Positions 17,740 through 24,957 of a DNA stretch of 64,000 bases are shown here, one piece after another. The notes below the pieces were generated by a model, which was given only the letters and a program-made list of their open reading frames with translations, ran no database searches and was not told where the DNA came from. The DNA comes from Halobacillus kuroshimensis DSM 18393. GTDB lineage: Bacteria; Bacillota; Bacilli; Bacillales; Halobacillaceae. Made by a program: the position numbers and the translations under genes. How positions within the stretch are numbered: position 1 is the first letter of the stretch; each line of letters starts with the position of its first letter. The stretch is taken from NCBI RefSeq assembly GCF_000425705.1, contig NZ_AUDY01000014.1:62001-126000 (forward strand), written 5' to 3'.

Positions 17740-19217
17740 GTAAGAAAAAAAATACCATTGATGAATTATTGGAAGAAGCGATAATACCTGAGGATGAGCA
17801 TCCTTATGAGGTGCCAATGAATTGGGTTTGGACGTATGTAAAGTCTATTTCAGAGGTAAAAGGGGGCAAAAGACTACCCAAAGGAGAAAAGTTAACAAAA
17901 CAGATAACTGAACACCCATACCTAAGAGTTGTAGATTTAAGAGGTGGAACTGTTGATGAGGATGATTTAAATTATATAACTAAAGACGTGTATGAAAAAA
18001 TATCAAGATACACAATTGGTTATGAAGATGTTTATATTACAATTGCTGGAACCATTGGAAGAGTAGGAACTATCCCTTACCATCTCAATGGAGCAAATTT
18101 AACGGAAAACGCAGCTAAGATTACAAATATAAAGACTACAAATAAAAATTATCTTTCACAGGTGTTGGAGTCAAATGTAATTACTCAACAAATAAGTGCA
18201 GCAGTAAGGGCTACCTCTCAACCAAAATTAGCTTTGCACAGAATAAAAGACCTTGCAATACCTTTGCCTCCACTTAATGAACAAAAGCGTATAGCTGAGA
18301 AGGTGGAACGTCTTTTAAATAAAGTTGAAGAAGCAAAACAGTTAATTGAAGAAGCGAAAGAAACATTTGAGCATAGACGTTTAGCAATCTTGGATAAAGC
18401 ATTCCGTGGAGAACTAACTGCTAATTGGCGTAAAAAACATAATCAATATCACATTTCTATTAATTATATTAATGAAACGAAAAAAGAATATTATGAGTCT
18501 TTAGAGAAAAAGGCGAATTCTGTGGAAGAAGTCGACCAGAGTAATTATCCTTTCAACATTCCTACCGAATGGAAATGGGTCAAAGCAATAGATGTGTGTG
18601 ATGTCAGGGACGGTACACACGACTCACCAAAGTATATGAAGAATGGATATCCATTAATAACCTCTAAAAATCTTAAGTTCGGCGAAATAGATTTTAGTAA
18701 CGTAAAATATATAAGTGAAACAGACCATAACAATATAAATAAACGTTCCAAAGTGAATGAGGGTGATATCTTGTTTGCCATGATAGGAACGATTGGGAAT
18801 CCTGTATTAATTAGAGAAATTAAGGAAGAATTTAGTATAAAAAATGTCGCATTATTTAAGTCTCTAAAAAGTGTTAATGAAGAATTCTTAGCATATTATC
18901 TAGAAAGTATTAACTATTTAGAACCTATAAAAAAGAATGCTAAAGGAAGTACTCAAAAGTTTGTAGGTTTGAATAAGTTGCGTGAAAGCTTAATTCCAAT
19001 TCCACCTCTAGAGGAACAACTAGTTATAGTAAAAGAATTAAAGAAGTTACTTAATTATGAAAAGCAATCATTTAAAAAGATAAGGGATATTAATATAGGA
19101 GAGTTGAGGGAATCAATTCTTTTAAAAGCCTTTAGAGGTGAGCTTGGAACGAACGACCCAACTGAAGAAAATGCGATTGAACTTTTAAAAGAAAGTCTTC
19201 AAGAACAAGTAAAATAA
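17736..19217 (+). CDS. hsdS: Type I restriction-modification specificity subunit
   Basis: HsdS determines the bipartite DNA target of the complex. The 493-residue protein has two target recognition domains (about 20-190 and 265-430). Each is followed by a conserved helical spacer: LPPLNEQKRIAEKVERLL ending AFRGELT, and IPPLEEQLVIVKELKKLL ending AFRGELG. The duplicated 'ILxKAFRGEL' ends show that both half-subunits are complete. The start codon overlaps the hsdM stop. HsdS genes are often swapped by recombination at these spacers; only one copy is present here. The recognised sequence cannot be predicted from reading alone. Confidence 0.95.
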   Translation: MSKKKNTIDELLEEAIIPEDEHPYEVPMNWVWTYVKSISEVKGGKRLPKGEKLTKQITEHPYLRVVDLRGGTVDEDDLNYITKDVYEKISRYTIGYEDVYITIAGTIGRVGTIPYHLNGANLTENAAKITNIKTTNKNYLSQVLESNVITQQISAAVRATSQPKLALHRIKDLAIPLPPLNEQKRIAEKVERLLNKVEEAKQLIEEAKETFEHRRLAILDKAFRGELTANWRKKHNQYHISINYINETKKEYYESLEKKANSVEEVDQSNYPFNIPTEWKWVKAIDVCDVRDGTHDSPKYMKNGYPLITSKNLKFGEIDFSNVKYISETDHNNINKRSKVNEGDILFAMIGTIGNPVLIREIKEEFSIKNVALFKSLKSVNEEFLAYYLESINYLEPIKKNAKGSTQKFVGLNKLRESLIPIPPLEEQLVIVKELKKLLNYEKQSFKKIRDINIGELRESILLKAFRGELGTNDPTEENAIELLKESLQEQVK

Positions 19218-19254
19218 GGATTTTATTGTAAAATAAGCAGTCCTTAATTTTTTT
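19215..19254 (+). terminator. Terminator after hsdS
   Basis: AAGGA and TCCTT close a stem with an inner ATTTTA/TAAAAT helix, followed by an eight-base T-run. Confidence 0.55.
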
Positions 19255-19274
19255 GTCTTTCTCACAGTAATTAC

Positions 19275-19302
19275 CTTACATTGGTTATAACCTCAATATA
19301 AT
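19275..19302 (+). promoter_or_regulatory. Island promoter P2 (CTTACA-16-TATAAT)
   Basis: CTTACA (19275-19280) and TATAAT (19297-19302) precede the gene at 19348. The elements CCTTAC and CAATATAATA match P1 and P3. Confidence 0.55.
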
Positions 19303-19347
19303 AGTTGTGTAATGAAAAACAAAACAATTTATTGGGGGATAATTATT

Positions 19348-19761
19348 ATGAGAAGTTACACATTTACAAAATTGGAGAAGCCGTATGTAAAACTGGGTTC
19401 AGGAAAAGTAAAAGAGGTCTTTTATAATAAGGATATGAACAATTTAATGGTATTTGACCCACATAGAGGTTCAAATGTTGGTGAAGTGTTAGGTTACACA
19501 AAAGAAGAGCCGTATACTTTCCTGATGGAGAAGTTAAACTCAGAAAAAGGTATCATCGTGGAATGGTATAAGTGTGACCACACAACCAGCGATTACAACA
19601 TATACTATGGATTAGATGTTGAAACTATTGCATCTAAACCTTTTTATGAAGCCTTGAATACTCTTAAAGAATCAAGAGGAAATACTGCTTCCTGTTATAA
19701 ATTTAATGAAATTAAAGATGGAGTAGTGGTCCCTGCTAGCTTTATTCAAGTTGAAAGTTAA
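19348..19761 (+). CDS. Hypothetical protein, 137 residues
   Basis: The start ATG 19348 (MRSYTFTKLEKPYVKLGSGK) has GGGGG ten bases upstream; a longer in-frame reading from 19312 has no ribosome site. The protein appears to be a compact alpha/beta fold, with YNKDMNNLMVFDPHRGSN and IIVEWYKCDHTTSDYN segments. No known domain is recognised. It lies directly downstream of hsdS with its own promoter and shares a bidirectional terminator with the convergent nuclease-like gene at 19825. It could be an RM accessory or an independent cargo gene; nothing decides this. Confidence 0.6.
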   Translation: MRSYTFTKLEKPYVKLGSGKVKEVFYNKDMNNLMVFDPHRGSNVGEVLGYTKEEPYTFLMEKLNSEKGIIVEWYKCDHTTSDYNIYYGLDVETIASKPFYEALNTLKESRGNTASCYKFNEIKDGVVVPASFIQVES

Positions 19762-19782
19762 TCAATAACTAACAAATAATAA

Positions 19783-19823
19783 TAACGGAGTATTCGTTTA
19801 TATCGAATACTCCGTTAATTTTT
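19783..19823. terminator. Bidirectional terminator between the genes at 19348 and 19825
   Basis: AACGGAGTATTCG and CGAATACTCCGTT form a perfect 13-bp stem with a seven-base loop and flanking A/T runs. Confidence 0.85.
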
Positions 19824-19824
19824 G

Positions 19825-20334
19825 TTAAATTTCATAGAGTATATCAGACCTTCCCCTCAATTTATCTGAAACAGAAAGATACCACGATTGATGGCGTTTA
19901 CTCCACTTTTTAAGGATTAAAAAGTTTTCCCATGTTATTTGATATATTGCTTTTAAGGAGAAGTTTTCATCAAACATTACTATAATTACGTATTCAAATA
20001 ATTTGTCTTGAGGTAGTTTAGAATCTTTCGGATTTAAGTCTTTAAAAACTCCAGTTGTGCTGTTGGATGTTGTTTTGATACTGTAACGTTCATTTTGTGT
20101 ATTGATGGCATCCACATTTTTTTGCCCAATGGGCTCTGCTTGCAAATCTGGCAATGAAGAAGTTTTTTTATAATGATTTAATGCTCGCGTTTCTCCCATG
20201 TCTCCAACGACATTTTTGGTCCTTATTATCTTTCTGTCTCTTAATACTTTTAATAATACGCCATAGCTTTCAATGAGTGTATCGTCATCCATTCTCCTTA
20301 ATATTTCCCTCAATTTTTGTATCAAATCTTCCAT
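19825..20334 (-). CDS. PD-(D/E)XK-like nuclease fold protein (DUF6998-like)
   Basis: The ATG at 20332-20334 has GGAGG seven bases upstream. The 169-residue protein has an N-terminal helical part. A restriction-endonuclease-like core follows: VVGDMGETRALNHY (Glu48), then NVDAINTQNERYSIKTTSNS, giving Asp75 and the SIK motif with Lys87. Spacing and the 'GE...D...xIK' order resemble the DUF6998-type proteins I remember, which I believe have this fold. It may be a restriction or repair nuclease. It is leftward and convergent with the gene at 19348, at the right-hand side of the type I RM locus. Catalytic activity is inferred, not shown. Confidence 0.6.
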   Translation of the reverse strand: MEDLIQKLREILRRMDDDTLIESYGVLLKVLRDRKIIRTKNVVGDMGETRALNHYKKTSSLPDLQAEPIGQKNVDAINTQNERYSIKTTSNSTTGVFKDLNPKDSKLPQDKLFEYVIIVMFDENFSLKAIYQITWENFLILKKWSKRHQSWYLSVSDKLRGRSDILYEI

Positions 20335-20395
20335 CAAAAGTCCTCCCTTAAAAAACTGGATTACTATACATTACACATATATCAGTGAAATCCTC

Positions 20396-20423
20396 CTTAC
20401 TTGGTATTTATTCACAATATAAT
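20396..20423 (+). promoter_or_regulatory. Island promoter P3 (CTTACT-16-TATAAT)
   Basis: CTTACT (20396-20401) and TATAAT (20418-20423) precede the GIY-YIG gene. The sequence CACAATATAATA is shared with P1. Confidence 0.55.
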
Positions 20424-20453
20424 AACTTCAAATAGACTTTGGAGGGTTTGTAT

Positions 20454-21083
20454 ATGGAAGAGAAATATTATGTTTACACTCATGAACTTGATGGGGAAAT
20501 CATTTACGTTGGGAAAGGTTCAAGATATCGTGCAAAAAACTTCGGTCATAGAAGGGAAAAGTGGAAGGAAATTGTGAGCGATAAAGAACACTTAATTAAA
20601 GTGGATATTGTTGGATGGTTCCAGGATGAAATGCAAGCATACGCTACTGAAGAAGAATTAATACGCTACTATAAGAAACAAGGTCTTTGCAAAGCGAACG
20701 TAAGCATTGGTAGGAAACACGCTGAAGAGATTAAATCATTGATAAGTGAAAAAGTTAAAGGGCTAAATAATTCAATGTATGGCAAGACTTTTACCAATGA
20801 ACATAAACGGAATCTGAGCGAGTCTCGAAAAGGCCCCAAAAATCATTTGTATGGTAAAACTGGTAGGGAGCATACAAGTTCAAAACGAGCAGTTGCCATA
20901 TTCCCGAACGGCAAGAAAGTGCAAGCACATTCGAAAAAGGAATTGGTGGCAATTATAACTGAGGAATACGGGATAAGTGGTAGTATGATTAACCGATTAT
21001 TTGCTTCTGGAGAACCTTTTCAAGCAAGGTATAAGAAACATGAAAGAGCAAAAGGAATGGTAGTTATGTATAATTCAGCTTAA
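20454..21083 (+). CDS. GIY-YIG endonuclease with NUMOD DNA-binding modules
   Basis: ATG 20454 (MEEKYYVYTHELDGEIIYVG) is preceded by GGAGGG. In 209 residues the order is as follows. A GIY-YIG nuclease domain (YYVYTH...IIYVGKGSRYRA, about 1-80) has its glutamate in a TEEELIRYY segment. One or two NUMOD3 repeats (NNSMYGKTFTNEHKRNLSES and NHLYGKTGREH) come next. A NUMOD1-like segment (AVAIFPNGKKVQAHSKKELV) ends the protein. This architecture is that of free-standing homing endonucleases of phages. It is the last gene before the right end of the island and may spread independently or cut rival elements. All recognisable modules are intact. Confidence 0.85.
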   Translation: MEEKYYVYTHELDGEIIYVGKGSRYRAKNFGHRREKWKEIVSDKEHLIKVDIVGWFQDEMQAYATEEELIRYYKKQGLCKANVSIGRKHAEEIKSLISEKVKGLNNSMYGKTFTNEHKRNLSESRKGPKNHLYGKTGREHTSSKRAVAIFPNGKKVQAHSKKELVAIITEEYGISGSMINRLFASGEPFQARYKKHERAKGMVVMYNSA

Positions 21084-21133
21084 ATACTTCTGTATGTTGT
21101 TTACAGAAAATTGTTTATTTTTATGTGAGGTAT

Positions 21134-21142
21134 TGATATAAT
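21134..21142 (+). promoter_or_regulatory. Extended -10 element reading toward the right att site
   Basis: TGATATAAT (21134-21142) is a perfect extended -10 motif, with a weak -35 TTATTT 16 bases before TATAAT. It points at attR. In an excised circle it would read across attP into int. The rest of 21084-21278 contains the arm site and no gene. Confidence 0.45.
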
Positions 21143-21187
21143 CGAATTGTGACATACAGGGTTTGGAATGCGGTGAAAACAGTACTT

Positions 21188-21205
21188 CCGAACTTGGTCA
21201 TACAA
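21188..21205 (+). repeat. Fourth arm-type repeat, near the right end
   Basis: CCGAACTTGGTCATACAA matches the left-end repeats at 15 of 18 positions compared with 3292-3309 and lies 74 bases inside attR. Confidence 0.6.
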
Positions 21206-21278
21206 CCACATATAAATAGGGTATTTATGCTTTGGAAACCTTGATATTACAGGATTTATGCTTTTTCTTACTTTGCAC

Positions 21279-21323
21279 TACGGACCGCGTAGCGAAATAC
21301 AACCAGCTTCTTCGTATCGAAGA
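21279..21323 (+). other. attR core (45-bp direct repeat)
   Basis: It is identical over 45 bases to 3131-3175 in eno. Sequence to its right is the displaced eno end; sequence to its left is island. Confidence 0.92.
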
Positions 21324-21384
21324 TCAGCTGCTTGGTACGGCCGTTTACGCTGGTGAGAAAGCTTTCTACAACCTGAATAAGTAA
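21279..21384 (+). pseudogene. eno: Displaced 3' end of the original enolase gene
   Basis: In the eno frame, 21280-21384 encodes the last 34 residues of enolase and a TAA stop. It differs from the working gene by silent changes and by Val for Thr at 416 and Glu for Lys at 420. No start codon, ribosome site or upstream gene body exists, so it is not a second enolase. It marks the point where the chromosome resumes. Confidence 0.92.
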
Positions 21385-21392
21385 TTCTGCTC

Positions 21393-21427
21393 AAAAGCCT
21401 CTCTGATGGATTCAGAGAGGCTTTTTT
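21393..21427 (+). terminator. Original eno terminator, now detached
   Basis: AAGCCTCTCTG and CAGAGAGGCTT pair over a seven-base loop, followed by a T-run, just after the displaced eno stop codon. Confidence 0.85.
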
Positions 21428-21476
21428 ATGTGATAAACTAGATACATACGTTAATGGAGTAGGAGAACGATCACGA

Positions 21477-22061
21477 ATGAAGAAGTTCATTGTAATTGGA
21501 ATGATCATCACTCTGTTGTACAGCGCATACACGGCTTATTCGGTATGGACCTTCGGGGAAGGCAGCCAGCCGCCTGAGGCGGATGCCGCCATCGTGCTGG
21601 GAGCTGCTCAGTGGAATGGCAAGCCGAGCCCGGTTTTTGAGGGGCGCTTGAAGCAGGGAATTGAGCTGTATGAAAAAGGGCATGTGGACTACCTGATCTT
21701 TACAGGCGGGAAGAGTGAGCAGGCCGCTTCCTCTGAAGCAGAAGTAGGACGGGAGTATGCTTTGGAAAAGGGGGTCCCTGAGGAAGATATCCTTTATGAA
21801 GACAGCTCGTTGATGACAGAAGACAATATCATCAACGCAAAGGAAGTAACAGAGGAAAAAAATTTAGAAACGTTTTTAATTGTCAGTGACCAGTTTCATT
21901 TAAAGCGGGCCGTCGCTATGGCAGAGAGTTATGGGATGTCTGCCAAAGGTGTACCGACCCAGTATTCAGCTTATCAATCGCTGGATACGAAGCTGCCCTT
22001 CTTCCTCCGGGAGTGGGGGTTCTGGATGGGGCACCAGCTGACCAATCTGCTGATTGTTTGA
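21477..22061 (+). CDS. YdcF/SanA-like DUF218 protein
   Basis: This 194-residue protein has one N-terminal membrane helix (FIVIGMIITLLYSAYTAYSV) and an extracytoplasmic DUF218 domain. Typical motifs are DAAIVLGAAQWNGKPSPVFEGR, YLIFTGG, the acidic-asparagine stretch MTEDNIINAKE, and VSDQFHLKRA. The family (YdcF, SanA, ElyC) is linked to cell envelope biogenesis, but the reaction is not settled. It is the first chromosomal gene to the right of the island. The next gene (nitroreductase) starts 10 bases after its stop, so both may be cotranscribed. Confidence 0.85.
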   Translation: MKKFIVIGMIITLLYSAYTAYSVWTFGEGSQPPEADAAIVLGAAQWNGKPSPVFEGRLKQGIELYEKGHVDYLIFTGGKSEQAASSEAEVGREYALEKGVPEEDILYEDSSLMTEDNIINAKEVTEEKNLETFLIVSDQFHLKRAVAMAESYGMSAKGVPTQYSAYQSLDTKLPFFLREWGFWMGHQLTNLLIV

Positions 22062-22071
22062 GGTGAAGAAG

Positions 22072-22650
22072 ATGGAATTAGGCGAAGCGGTGAAAAAACG
22101 CCGTTCGATTCACGAATATGAACCGAAACTTGTGGAGGAAGATGTGCTGAAAAATATCTTCCGTACAGCGGCATGGGCGCCGACCCATCGGATGAAAGAG
22201 CCATGGAATGTTCATCTTTACCAGGAAAAGGGGAAAGAGCGTTATGCAGAGGCTGTGCTCGACAGCTATGAGCGTCAAGGATTCTTTCAAGGCTATGATG
22301 AAGAAAAATCCCGGCGGCTGAAAAAAGGGATTGGTGATTTTCTTCTGCAGATTCCACACCACGCTCTCATTTACATGCCAAAGGACGAAGATGAGCGCAA
22401 GTTTGAAGAAGACTATGCAGCCGTATGTGCGTATGTTCAAAATGTCCAGCTCCTCGCCTGGGAAGCTGGTGTAGGCGTACTCTGGACGACCAGTCCTTAC
22501 CTTCACGATCCAGAATTTGCAAAGGGAGTAGGTTTAGACCCATCTTTCTATAAACTGGTTTCTGTGCTTCAGATCGGCTATCCAAAGCGGATCCCAAAAG
22601 CGAAACAACGCACGGATATTGGAGATAAAATGAAGGTTATTCGAACATAA
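22072..22650 (+). CDS. Nitroreductase family protein
   Basis: ATG 22072 follows GAGGTG by six bases and gives 192 residues. The N-terminal FMN phosphate-binding motif RRSIHEYEPKLV and the AAWAPTHRMKEPWNVHLY segment are typical. A C-terminal region with LGLDPSFYKLVSVLQIGYP-like character (here VGLDPSFYKLVSVLQIGYP) is also typical of FMN-dependent nitroreductases such as B. subtilis YdjA/YfhC. It probably reduces nitro compounds or quinones with NAD(P)H in the cytosol. It shares a bidirectional terminator with the small convergent gene. Confidence 0.9.
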   Translation: MELGEAVKKRRSIHEYEPKLVEEDVLKNIFRTAAWAPTHRMKEPWNVHLYQEKGKERYAEAVLDSYERQGFFQGYDEEKSRRLKKGIGDFLLQIPHHALIYMPKDEDERKFEEDYAAVCAYVQNVQLLAWEAGVGVLWTTSPYLHDPEFAKGVGLDPSFYKLVSVLQIGYPKRIPKAKQRTDIGDKMKVIRT

Positions 22651-22652
22651 AA

Positions 22653-22688
22653 AAGCTGACACCCTAGCGGGTGTCAGCTTTTTTTGCT
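22653..22688. terminator. Bidirectional terminator after the nitroreductase gene
   Basis: AAGCTGACACCC and GGGTGTCAGCTT form a perfect stem flanked by A and T runs. The stop codon of the convergent small gene lies in the loop. Confidence 0.9.
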
Positions 22689-22840
22689 GGTTGTACAGCG
22701 TCTTTATCCTCAGGCAGAGGGTCGACGGTATGGTTATATTCATAACCTTTATGAACAGCCATTCCGAATAATGCAGCAATGCCCAGGACAATACCAATAC
22801 TGACAATCATAATGACTGCGAAAGTCAATAGCTTCACCAC
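22664..22840 (-). CDS. Small membrane protein (YtzI-like)
   Basis: The GTG at 22838-22840 has AAGGAC seven bases upstream. An ATG nine codons earlier is in frame but lacks a ribosome site. The 58-residue product is one hydrophobic helix (LLTFAVIMIVSIGIVLGIAAL) followed by a conserved-looking KGYEYNHTVDPLPED. This recalls small proteins of the YtzI type in Bacillus. The function is unknown. Its stop codon is inside the shared terminator loop. Confidence 0.5.
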   Translation of the reverse strand: MVKLLTFAVIMIVSIGIVLGIAALFGMAVHKGYEYNHTVDPLPEDKDAVQPAKKADTR

Positions 22841-22910
22841 TTTCGTCCTTGTAATGGCAGGGGTCATTCACAACAGGCCGGATTCATTGTCCCTCGCCCT
22901 TTGAGGAAAA

Positions 22911-24629
22911 TTATTTCATCTGCGTTTTTTCTTTGATGAAGGCAACGACTTCTTCGGCTGTCCCCATAGAAAGAATTTCATCTTTATAAGCAGCGAGTTC
23001 CTTCTTGGACAGATCCTTGATCTGTGTACGGGCAGGAAGGATGGACGTGGCACTCATGCTGAACTCATCCAGGCCTAGTCCAAGCAGGATCGGGATGGCA
23101 ATCTCATCGCCGGCCATCTCTCCGCACATGCCGGCCCATTTGCCTTCTGCGTGTGCAGCTTCAATGACATTGTTGATCAGATTCAAAATCGCCGGGTTGT
23201 ATGGCTGATACAAGTAGGATACGCGCTCGTTCATACGGTCGGCAGCCATTGTATATTGAATCAGATCATTGGTTCCGATACTGAAGAAATCCACTTCTTT
23301 AGCGAATTGGCGGGCAATGACAGCAGTCGCTGGAATTTCCACCATCATACCGATTTCAATGCCATCAGCAATGTCGTACCCTTCGCTTTTCAGGTTGGCA
23401 CGCTCTTCTTCGAGGATCGCTTTAGCCTGACGGAACTCATCAAGAGTAGCGATCATTGGGAACATGATCTTCAAGTTTCCGTGGACGCTTGCACGCAGCA
23501 GTGCACGCAGCTGAACGCGGAAGATATCATCACGCTCCAGGCACAGGCGGATCGCACGGTACCCGAGGAACGGGTTCATTTCTTCAGGAAGATCAAGGTA
23601 GGAAAGCTCCTTGTCTCCACCGATATCAAGCGTACGGACGACAACAGGCTGTTCACCCATTTGTTTCAGTACTGAGGAGTAGGCTTCAAACTGCTCTTCT
23701 TCGGTTGGGAGCTGGCTCTTGCCCATGTATAGGAATTCTGTACGGTAAAGGCCGACACCTTCGCCGCCATTGTTCAGAACACCTTCAACATCTTCCGGAG
23801 TACCAATGTTCGCTACAAGCTCCACATGTTCTCCTTCAGAGGTAAGGGTAGGCTCGTCTTTCAGCTTCGCCCACTCCTGTTTCTGCTTCTCGAAGTCTTC
23901 CTGCTTCTGCTGGTATGTGGAAATCTGTTCTTCAGATGGATCAACGATTACGTCCCCGTTAATGCCGTCTACAATAATCATGATATCCTTTCCAGCTTTG
24001 GAAGTGATCTCTTTTGTACCGACAACGGCCGGGATTTCAAGAGAGCGGGCCATAATGGCTGAGTGGGAAGTACGTCCGCCAATATCTGTTGTGAATCCCT
24101 TAACGAACTGCTTGTTCAACTGAGCAGTATCGGAAGGTGTCAGATCATCCGCTACAATGACAACTTCTTCATTGATGAGTGCAGGGTCCGGGAAAGTAAC
24201 GCCGAGCAGGTGAGCCATTACGCGTTTTGTGACATCATTGATGTCTGCAGCGCGTTCGCGCATATACTCATTGTCCATGTTCTTGAACATATCGATGAAC
24301 ATATTCGCTGTTTCGGAAAGAGCTGCCTCTGCGTTAACGTTATCATTTTTGATTTTGTCTTCGATCGGCTGGATCAATTCTGGATCACTAAGAACGAGCA
24401 GGTGGGCAGAGAAAATTTCTGCATGCTCATCACCAAGTGATTTTTTTGTATGGGCCTTGATTTTTTCAAGTTCTGTTTTTGAGATCTCAAGTGCTTCTTG
24501 AAGACGGGAGATCTCTTGTTCCGGATTTTCTACTTTCTTTTTATCGAAAGAAAGGTCCGGAGCTTCCAGACGGTAGACTTTTGCGATGGCAATACCGCTG
24601 GAAGCTGCAATACCTTGAAGCTGTGTCAT
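22911..24629 (-). CDS. ptsI: PTS enzyme I (phosphoenolpyruvate-protein phosphotransferase)
   Basis: Enzyme I takes phosphate from phosphoenolpyruvate and passes it to HPr, powering all PTS sugar uptake. ATG 24629 ([20 protein letters not shown]) follows GGGGG. An upstream in-frame ATG lies inside ptsH. The 572-residue length matches Bacillus enzyme I. The phosphorylated histidine motif [12 protein letters not shown] is visible, with the PEP-binding part [12 protein letters not shown] and the C-terminal active-site segment [14 protein letters not shown]. Its start lies four bases past the ptsH stop, so the genes are cotranscribed and probably coupled. Confidence 0.97.
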   Translation of the reverse strand: MTQLQGIAASSGIAIAKVYRLEAPDLSFDKKKVENPEQEISRLQEALEISKTELEKIKAHTKKSLGDEHAEIFSAHLLVLSDPELIQPIEDKIKNDNVNAEAALSETANMFIDMFKNMDNEYMRERAADINDVTKRVMAHLLGVTFPDPALINEEVVIVADDLTPSDTAQLNKQFVKGFTTDIGGRTSHSAIMARSLEIPAVVGTKEITSKAGKDIMIIVDGINGDVIVDPSEEQISTYQQKQEDFEKQKQEWAKLKDEPTLTSEGEHVELVANIGTPEDVEGVLNNGGEGVGLYRTEFLYMGKSQLPTEEEQFEAYSSVLKQMGEQPVVVRTLDIGGDKELSYLDLPEEMNPFLGYRAIRLCLERDDIFRVQLRALLRASVHGNLKIMFPMIATLDEFRQAKAILEEERANLKSEGYDIADGIEIGMMVEIPATAVIARQFAKEVDFFSIGTNDLIQYTMAADRMNERVSYLYQPYNPAILNLINNVIEAAHAEGKWAGMCGEMAGDEIAIPILLGLGLDEFSMSATSILPARTQIKDLSKKELAAYKDEILSMGTAEEVVAFIKEKTQMK

Positions 24630-24633
24630 GCTG

Positions 24634-24900
24634 TTATTCCCCCAAGCTTTCATTCTTCATTGTTGTTTCCAAGTGATCGATCGCTTCCTGTTCGTCACTG
24701 CCTTCTGCCGTGATTTTCACTTCGGCATTAGCTGGAATCCCAAGGCTCATGATGCCCATGATGGACTTCAGGTTAACGGATTTTTCTTTGTAGTGAAGAT
24801 TAATATCAGACTCGTACTTCCCGGCGTTCTGGACTAGAACGGTCGCAGGACGAGCGTGTACACCATCAGCAGATGTAATTGTAAAAGTTTTTTCTACCAT
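24634..24900 (-). CDS. ptsH: PTS phosphocarrier protein HPr
   Basis: HPr relays phosphate from enzyme I to sugar-specific EIIA domains. In 88 residues, His15 ([10 protein letters not shown]) is the PTS phosphorylation site and Ser46 ([12 protein letters not shown]) is the HPr-kinase site that makes it a CcpA co-repressor in Firmicutes. AAGGAGG precedes ATG 24898-24900. The gene is 57 bases downstream of fruA with no terminator between, so it can be expressed from the fructose operon promoter as well as from any promoter of its own, which I do not see. Confidence 0.97.
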   Translation of the reverse strand: MVEKTFTITSADGVHARPATVLVQNAGKYESDINLHYKEKSVNLKSIMGIMSLGIPANAEVKITAEGSDEQEAIDHLETTMKNESLGE

Positions 24901-24957
24901 AGTAGATATCCTCCTTATAAAAATTGGTTGTTATTGAATTACCCTAACTTTCTTATT

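Noticed and set aside
13003-19217. Phase-variable or broken type I RM system
   Set aside because: All three frames are intact, there is one hsdS, and no inverted hsdS fragments or simple-sequence tracts were seen.
21279-21384. A second enolase gene
   Set aside because: Only the last 34 codons exist, without start or ribosome site; it is the displaced end created by island integration.
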